Of a stretch of 12,497 nt of DNA, positions 9,002 through 12,497 are shown piece after piece (positions within the stretch are counted from its first letter, which is position 1; every line of letters starts with the position of its first letter). This DNA comes from Pseudomonadota bacterium. Its GTDB lineage: Bacteria; Pseudomonadota; Gammaproteobacteria; Woeseiales; Woeseiaceae. Location of the stretch: contig JAPUKV010000068.1 in NCBI GenBank assembly GCA_027295475.1, positions 1 through 12,497 on the forward strand, read 5' to 3'. A program made the translations under genes and the position numbers. The notes under the pieces are model-generated. The model made no database searches. It saw nothing but the letters and a program-made list of their open reading frames with translations, and had not been told where the DNA came from.

Positions 9002-10099
9002 CTATAGCCGCATTGGCATGACAACGTACTTGCAATCGTCGTTGCCCGGCATCTGCAGCAGGCAGCTGGAATTACCATCAACCAGAGCCAGGCTGATTTC
9101 GTCGGACTCGATTGCCCCAATCGCATCCAACAGGTAATTGACATTGAAGCCTATCTCGATATCCTCGCCCTTATAACTGACCTCCAGCTCTTCCTCTGCT
9201 TCTTCCTGTTCCGGGTTATGTGCCTGTAGAACCACACCGCTGTCGCGGATAATCAGACGAATACCTCGATATTTCTCATTCGACAAAATCGCCGTCCGCT
9301 GCAGCGCCCCCTTGAAAAGTTGTTTGTCGGCCGTCAGGTGATTGCTTGTATCTTGCGGTATCACCCGTTCATACTCCGGGAACCGCCCATCGATAAGCTT
9401 CGATGTGAATCGAATGCCGTCGAGCTCTATCCTGATGTGATTACTCCCGAGCTGCAATTCGACATCCCCCTCACCACTCATCAGCCGTTGCAGCTCCAGC
9501 ACGCCCTTCCGCGGCACAATAACTTGTTGCTGCGGCATTTTCTTGCCATCAAGCTGTACCTGGCAGAGTGCCAGCCGGTGACCATCCGTGGCTACTGCCC
9601 GCAGATGCTGGCCGTCCGTTTCAACAAGCAGGCCATTCAGGTAGTAACGAACATCCTGCTGTGCCATTGAGAAATGCGTTTTATCCAACAGCGTCGCGAG
9701 CGTCGCCTGAGGCAAAGTCAAGGTCTGCCCGGCGTTAATATCCTCGACCGTGGGAAAATCAGCTGCCGGCAGTGTCGTCAATGTAAACTTGCTTCTACCC
9801 GATTTGATGCTGAGCTTTTCGCCGCTTAACTGTATGACGAGCTCCGCTTGTTCCGGTAAGGCCCGGCAGATATCCAGCAGTTTCCGGCCTGCCACCGTGA
9901 TTTCCCCGGCTCCTCCTACCTCAGCTTCGGCACTCGCGACCAGTTCAACCTCCAGGTCCGTTGCTGTCACTGATACGCGATCGTTCTTGGCGACCAGTAA
10001 GACATTCGCGAGTATAGGCATCGTTTGCCGGCGTTCTACAACACCAATAACGGCTTGTAAGGGCTTCAACAATGCTTCGCGACCAGCGGTAAATTTCAT
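9002..10099 (-). CDS. dnaN: DNA polymerase III beta sliding clamp
   Basis: Ring-shaped homodimer that tethers DNA polymerase III and repair polymerases to DNA. The 365 residues (E. coli 366) form the expected three repeated clamp domains, roughly 1-121, 122-243 and 244-365. Recognisable stretches are MKFTAGREALLKPLQ (1-15), RRQTMPILANVLL, TATDLEVEL, ATDGHRLALC, SKLIDGRFPEYERVIP, LSNEKYRGIRL, FNVNYLLDAI and the C-terminal YVVMPMRL, part of the binding pocket for clamp-interacting peptides. ATG 10099 is preceded by AGGA (10107-10110) with eight bases between. It lies downstream of dnaA across the probable origin and upstream of recF by 18 bases, so dnaN and recF share an mRNA. AT-rich sequence before it could hold a promoter, but I could not choose a -35/-10 pair. 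Confidence 0.98.
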   Translation of the reverse strand: MKFTAGREALLKPLQAVIGVVERRQTMPILANVLLVAKNDRVSVTATDLEVELVASAEAEVGGAGEITVAGRKLLDICRALPEQAELVIQLSGEKLSIKSGRSKFTLTTLPAADFPTVEDINAGQTLTLPQATLATLLDKTHFSMAQQDVRYYLNGLLVETDGQHLRAVATDGHRLALCQVQLDGKKMPQQQVIVPRKGVLELQRLMSGEGDVELQLGSNHIRIELDGIRFTSKLIDGRFPEYERVIPQDTSNHLTADKQLFKGALQRTAILSNEKYRGIRLIIRDSGVVLQAHNPEQEEAEEELEVSYKGEDIEIGFNVNYLLDAIGAIESDEISLALVDGNSSCLLQMPGNDDCKYVVMPMRL

Positions 10100-10135
10100 T
10101 AATTTTTCCTGTTAATAAATATTGGAATTTTTGCC

Positions 10136-10150
10136 TTATTATTATTATTA
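10136..10150 (-). repeat. (TAA)5 run, DnaA-trio-like unwinding element
   Basis: On the reverse strand a perfect DnaA box (10165-10173) is followed by GGCC, then TTTGCTTTGC, then five TAA triplets. A DnaA box, a GC-rich step and then TAG/TAA trinucleotides on the same strand is the order of the basal unwinding system described for bacterial origins. The 14-base gap between box and triplets is longer than I would expect, so the match is suggestive only. A plain AT-rich unwinding element is the alternative. Confidence 0.5.
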
Positions 10151-10164
10151 GCAAAGCAAAGGCC

Positions 10165-10173
10165 TGTGGATAA
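10165..10173 (-). promoter_or_regulatory. DnaA box, perfect
   Basis: The reverse strand reads TTATCCACA, the highest-affinity DnaA box. It is the box nearest the AT-rich end and points towards the TAA triplets. Confidence 0.9.
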
Positions 10174-10219
10174 GTATAACTTATCGTTAAAAATCAATAG
10201 CTTATAAACAATTTTGGGG

Positions 10220-10231
10220 TGTCTGCAGACA
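10220..10231. repeat. 12-bp perfect palindrome in the origin
   Basis: TGTCTGCAGACA is fully self-complementary and sits mid-gap, between the inner perfect DnaA box and the outer box cluster. It could be the operator of a dimeric regulator or architectural protein, but it matches no site I recognise. Confidence 0.6.
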
Positions 10232-10262
10232 TGTAACAGTTGCGATAAGGATGTGGATTTCC

Positions 10263-10271
10263 TGTGGATAA
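10263..10271 (-). promoter_or_regulatory. DnaA box, perfect
   Basis: The reverse strand reads TTATCCACA. This box opens the cluster of three at the dnaA end of the gap. A weaker variant (AAATCCACA on the same strand) adjoins it at 10252-10260. Confidence 0.9.
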
Positions 10272-10285
10272 CTTCACTTGATTTT

Positions 10286-10294
10286 TTATCCACC
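10286..10294 (+). promoter_or_regulatory. DnaA box, 8 of 9
   Basis: TTATCCACC differs from the perfect box only in its last base. It follows a run of T residues and faces opposite to the box at 10263-10271. Confidence 0.75.
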
Positions 10295-10296
10295 GC

Positions 10297-10305
10297 TTAT
10301 GCACA
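10297..10305 (+). promoter_or_regulatory. DnaA box, matches TTATNCACA
   Basis: TTATGCACA fits the general box consensus TTATNCACA. It ends directly against the dnaA stop codon and lies two bases from the preceding box. Confidence 0.75.
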
Positions 10306-11646
10306 TCATCCTGTCAGAGTTCTCAACAAATTTCGATAGTCATCGTCTATGCGTTTTTCGGTGTTACGCAGCATCGTGATGCGCCGGCAACCATGCAAAA
10401 CTGTCGTGTGATCGCGTCCACCAAAAGCATCACCAATTTCAAGCAAGCTGTGGTTTGTAAGTTCCTTGGCGAGACTCATTGCTATTTGCCTGGGTCGGGC
10501 AATCGATCTACTGCGTCTCTTTGACAGCAAGTCCGCCAGGCGAATTTTGAAATATTCTGCGACGGTTTTTTGAATATTTTCTATAGAAACCAGCCGATCC
10601 TGCAACGCGAGTAAATCCTTGAGCGCTGTTTTCGTAAATTCCAGATCAATAGGCCGACCGGTGAACACAGAGGTGGCCATCACCCGGCGCAGCGCCCCTT
10701 CGAGTTCACGTACATTCGAGCGAATTCGTTTAGCGATAAAAAAAGCGACTTCCTCCGGTAGCGTTACGCCTTCGATGGCAGCTTTACTCATTAGAATTGC
10801 CACTGAGGTTTCCAGTTCCGGTGGCTCGATGGAAACGGTTAGCCCCCAGCCAAAGCGGGACTTTAATCGTTCTTCGAGACCGTTGACTTCTTTTGGATAC
10901 CGGTCGCAGGTCAAGATGATTTGTCGATGTCCCTCGAGAAGGGCATTAAAAGTGTGAAAGAACTCCTCCTGCGAGCGGTCTTTACCGGCAAAGAACTGAA
11001 TATCATCGATTAACAAAGCATCCAGTGAGCGGTAGAAGCGCTTGAAATCTGAAATCGTGTTGTGCTGCAAGCCTCTGACCATATCACCCACAAAGCGCTC
11101 GGAATGGAGGTAGCTGACTCTTGCGGAGGGATTATTTGCCAGTAAGGCATTGCCGACAGCTTGCATCAGATGTGTTTTGCCAAGACCGACGCCGCCGTAA
11201 ATGAAGAGCGGATTATACGAGGTACCCGGGTTCGCCCCTACCTGGATGGCAGCGGCTTTGGCGAGCTGATTGCTCTTGCCCTCTATAAAGGTATCGAACG
11301 TAAAGGTCGGATTGAGCCGGCTTGCAACCGGCGCAACGCGCGCTGCTTGCAATTTCCTTACAGCGCCATCACGGTCGGCTGCGGCCGTTTGCCGCGAGCC
11401 GACCTCCAGAACCGGGTCAAGCCGGCCTTTGAGAAGCCCGTTGATTTTCTCGAGATAGTGCCGCTCGATCCACTTGATGACAAATTGATTTGGTGCCAAC
11501 AGTCGTAATACACGGCCGTCTTCGACGGCCTGAAGAGGCCGAATCCACGTATTAAATTCCTGCTCCGTAAGCTCGGCCTGTAAGGCACCGACGCACCGGC
11601 TCCAGGGAGTGGCTTCAGCCTGCAACAAGGATCCCTCAACGGTCAT
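10306..11646 (-). CDS. dnaA: Chromosomal replication initiator DnaA
   Basis: AAA+ protein that binds DnaA boxes, melts oriC and recruits the helicase. The 446-residue product (E. coli 467) has domain I with [10 protein letters not shown] (30-39), a short domain II linker (about 82-112), and the AAA+ core starting [19 protein letters not shown], with Walker [10 protein letters not shown] (151-159) and Walker [10 protein letters not shown] (211-219). Domain IV has [32 protein letters not shown] and [12 protein letters not shown], the DNA-binding signature. The short linker explains the reduced length. ATG 11646 lacks a ribosome site. TTG codons at 11628 and 11625 follow GAGGG by about five bases and would remove only six or seven non-conserved residues, so the true start could be there. 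No clear promoter or DnaA box was found upstream, so autoregulation through a classic box is not visible. Confidence 0.97.
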   Translation of the reverse strand: MTVEGSLLQAEATPWSRCVGALQAELTEQEFNTWIRPLQAVEDGRVLRLLAPNQFVIKWIERHYLEKINGLLKGRLDPVLEVGSRQTAAADRDGAVRKLQAARVAPVASRLNPTFTFDTFIEGKSNQLAKAAAIQVGANPGTSYNPLFIYGGVGLGKTHLMQAVGNALLANNPSARVSYLHSERFVGDMVRGLQHNTISDFKRFYRSLDALLIDDIQFFAGKDRSQEEFFHTFNALLEGHRQIILTCDRYPKEVNGLEERLKSRFGWGLTVSIEPPELETSVAILMSKAAIEGVTLPEEVAFFIAKRIRSNVRELEGALRRVMATSVFTGRPIDLEFTKTALKDLLALQDRLVSIENIQKTVAEYFKIRLADLLSKRRSRSIARPRQIAMSLAKELTNHSLLEIGDAFGGRDHTTVLHGCRRITMLRNTEKRIDDDYRNLLRTLTG

Positions 11647-11765
11647 TTGGATCAGACACAAAAATCGATAAAGACCAAGCAGTCTATAACGTCTATCCGG
11701 GCTTCGCCAGAGACCGGTAAAATTCAATTAAATGGTCGCTTGGGAGATTCCAGGGCCTTATTCTA

Positions 11766-11794
11766 TTGACACAATTTTCTCTCCCGCGTACCCT
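11766..11794 (+). promoter_or_regulatory. Sigma-70 promoter of rpmH-rnpA
   Basis: A perfect -35 TTGACA (11766-11771) is separated by 17 bases from a -10-like TACCCT (11789-11794), which keeps the key TA...T. Transcription would start near 11801, leaving a leader of about 53 bases before rpmH. It lies in the 207-bp dnaA-rpmH gap, which otherwise shows only the small leader hairpin. Confidence 0.65.
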
Positions 11795-11823
11795 TGCCGG
11801 CCTTCTTTTTGAGCAGCCCTCTT

Positions 11824-11839
11824 GAGGTTGCAGCACCTC
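11824..11839 (+). other. Small hairpin in the rpmH leader
   Basis: GAGGT (11824-11828) can pair with ACCTC (11835-11839) around a six-base loop just upstream of the rpmH ribosome site (AGGA 11841-11844 and GAGG 11847-11850). It might compete with that site for pairing, but a five-pair stem is weak evidence of regulation. Confidence 0.3.
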
Positions 11840-11853
11840 CAGGATTGAGGCAA

Positions 11854-11988
11854 ATGAAACGCACGTTCCAGCCCAGCCGAATCAAGCGGGCACGCACACA
11901 CGGCTTTAGAGCGCGCATGGCGACCAAGAGCGGGCGGCAAATCCTGAATCGCCGACGCGCGAAACGGCGTGCGCAGCTGTCGCCGTAA
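11854..11988 (+). CDS. rpmH: 50S ribosomal protein L34
   Basis: Small basic protein of the large ribosomal subunit. All 44 residues fit the family: [20 protein letters not shown] at the start, then [11 protein letters not shown] and an Arg/Lys-rich tail. The usual tail end (KGRKRLS in many relatives) is here KRRAQLSP. The frame is open 20 codons upstream, but ATG 11854 gives the conserved N-terminus and has AGGA (11841-11844) nine bases before it. It leads the rpmH-rnpA unit and is divergent from dnaA, the usual arrangement at gammaproteobacterial origins. Confidence 0.98.
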   Translation: MKRTFQPSRIKRARTHGFRARMATKSGRQILNRRRAKRRAQLSP

Positions 11989-12071
11989 AATAGCGCGCAT
12001 CGTGCACAATAGAACTGAAGCGCCGAGCCGCGATCTCCGTTACGACTGACAATAAGCCAAAGAAGGAAGAC

Positions 12072-12443
12072 ATCTCGAGCCGCCGGTTTACCCGAGAAAC
12101 CCGGCTGCTTGACGCGGGCTCTTTCCAGCGCGTATTCGAGAAATCGAACCGGAGTCGTGACACACTGTTCACTGTACTGTCACGAGCGAACGGCAGGAAG
12201 GCCGGCAGGCTGGGCCTTGCGATCTCCAAGAAAAACTGCCGTTTGGCGGTCCAGCGAAACCGCCTGAAGAGAGTCGTTCGCGAATCCTTCCGCCAACACA
12301 AAGAGGCATTAGGCGGGCTGGATGTCGTGGTCATGAGCCGGTCGACCGCAAGCCGGGCGAGCAACAGGATGCTTTTTGACAGCCTGGCCGGACACTGGCA
12401 AAAATGCCGAACCGGGAACACCAGGCCTGCCGGCGCACAATAG
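12072..12443 (+). CDS. rnpA: Ribonuclease P protein component, unusual start
   Basis: Protein subunit that with the RNase P RNA trims the 5' ends of pre-tRNAs. The frame encodes FTRETRLLDAGSFQRVF, aligning with FSREKRLLT-FKAVF of relatives, then GRLGLAISKKN and the RNR-type signature VQRNRLKRVVRESFR, so it is rnpA. Between the in-frame TAG at 11991-11993 and TTG 12243 there is no ATG, GTG or TTG. TTG 12243 would delete half the protein. I place the start at ATC 12072: it gives 123 residues (E. coli 119), the right N-terminal distance, and AAGGA at 12063-12067 lies four bases before it. CTG 12015, ATC 12033 and ACG 12042 are other non-standard options without a ribosome site. A sequencing error is also possible. 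The gene lies 83 bases after rpmH and eight before yidC. Confidence 0.88.
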   Translation: MSSRRFTRETRLLDAGSFQRVFEKSNRSRDTLFTVLSRANGRKAGRLGLAISKKNCRLAVQRNRLKRVVRESFRQHKEALGGLDVVVMSRSTASRASNRMLFDSLAGHWQKCRTGNTRPAGAQ

Positions 12444-12451
12444 AGAGCCAA

Positions 12452-12497
12452 ATGGATAATCGACGACTGCTGGTGTGGGCCGCCTTCGGGCTTTTGG
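12452..12497 (+). CDS. yidC: Membrane protein insertase YidC, 5' fragment
   Basis: Only the first 15 codons are inside the window, reading MDNRRLLVWAAFGLL. This resembles the start of YidC in related bacteria (MDSQRNLLVIALL in E. coli): a short polar lead followed by the first membrane segment. The position after rnpA also fits. YidC inserts proteins into the inner membrane alone or with SecYEG. ATG 12452 follows GAGAG closely. The call rests on context plus a short match; yidD, usually between rnpA and yidC, is not present. Confidence 0.8.
   Translation, partial: MDNRRLLVWAAFGLL

Larger units (their letters stand above)
10100..10305. other. Probable chromosomal replication origin (oriC)
   Basis: The gap between the dnaA stop and the dnaN start holds four strong DnaA boxes, further 7-of-9 variants (10202-10210 and 10252-10260), a 12-bp palindrome and a strongly AT-rich end next to dnaN, suited to be the unwinding element. 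The other usual site in gammaproteobacteria, the dnaA-rpmH gap, has no DnaA box here. No GATC occurs in the gap, so Dam/SeqA control like that of E. coli is not supported. The origin role is inferred from sequence. Confidence 0.78.

Noticed and set aside
12002..12049. GTG-initiated short frame before rnpA
   Set aside because: It ends at TGA after 15 codons, is out of frame with rnpA, and has no visible ribosome site. A frameshift into rnpA would need an indel I cannot support.
12243..12443. rnpA starting at TTG 12243
   Set aside because: It would remove the conserved N-terminal half, which is clearly encoded upstream in the same frame.
11906..12451. 181-codon reverse ORF opposite rpmH and rnpA
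   Set aside because: It is antisense to two conserved genes and has no motif of its own.

Overview
The window is a gammaproteobacterial chromosome-origin neighbourhood made almost entirely of housekeeping genes. The evidence is the gene order dnaA-dnaN-recF-gyrB facing rpmH-rnpA-yidC, a plsC-like gene and heterotetrameric-type glyQS just beyond gyrB, a GyrB with the long Gram-negative insertion, and protein sequences close to those of Pseudomonas and E. coli. The DNA is GC-rich apart from the origin gap. Missing gmhB and yidD, and an origin placed between dnaA and dnaN, suggest a lineage outside Enterobacterales and Pseudomonas. I cannot name the genus.

Layout. 1-1209 (-): glnA, cut by the window edge just after the adenylylation tyrosine. 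1210-1523: a divergent control region with a near-consensus sigma-54 promoter, two near-perfect NtrC sites 31 bp apart, a likely IHF site between them for glnA, and a sigma-70 promoter for glyQ. 1524-5294 (+): glyQ-glyS-plsC, tightly packed. 5284-5316: a REP-like hairpin at the convergent plsC/gyrB junction. 5325-11646 (-): dnaA-dnaN-recF-gyrB, transcribed in that order towards lower coordinates. 11854-12497 (+): rpmH, rnpA and the first codons of yidC.

Replication and segregation signals. The 206-bp dnaA-dnaN gap has four strong DnaA boxes, a 12-bp palindrome and an AT-rich end with five TAA triplets next to a perfect DnaA box. It is the best oriC candidate. The dnaA-rpmH gap has no DnaA box. 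Two parS sites (ParB sites) lie inside recF, one a perfect 16-bp palindrome. The locus therefore combines initiator, clamp, gap-repair protein, gyrase, the probable origin and partition sites within a few kilobases.

I found no undescribed defence, mobile or biosynthetic system. The points most worth a second look are the apparent lack of any ATG/GTG/TTG start for rnpA, the origin architecture, the parS sites in recF, the glnA enhancer array beside the glyQ promoter, and the absent yidD and gmhB.
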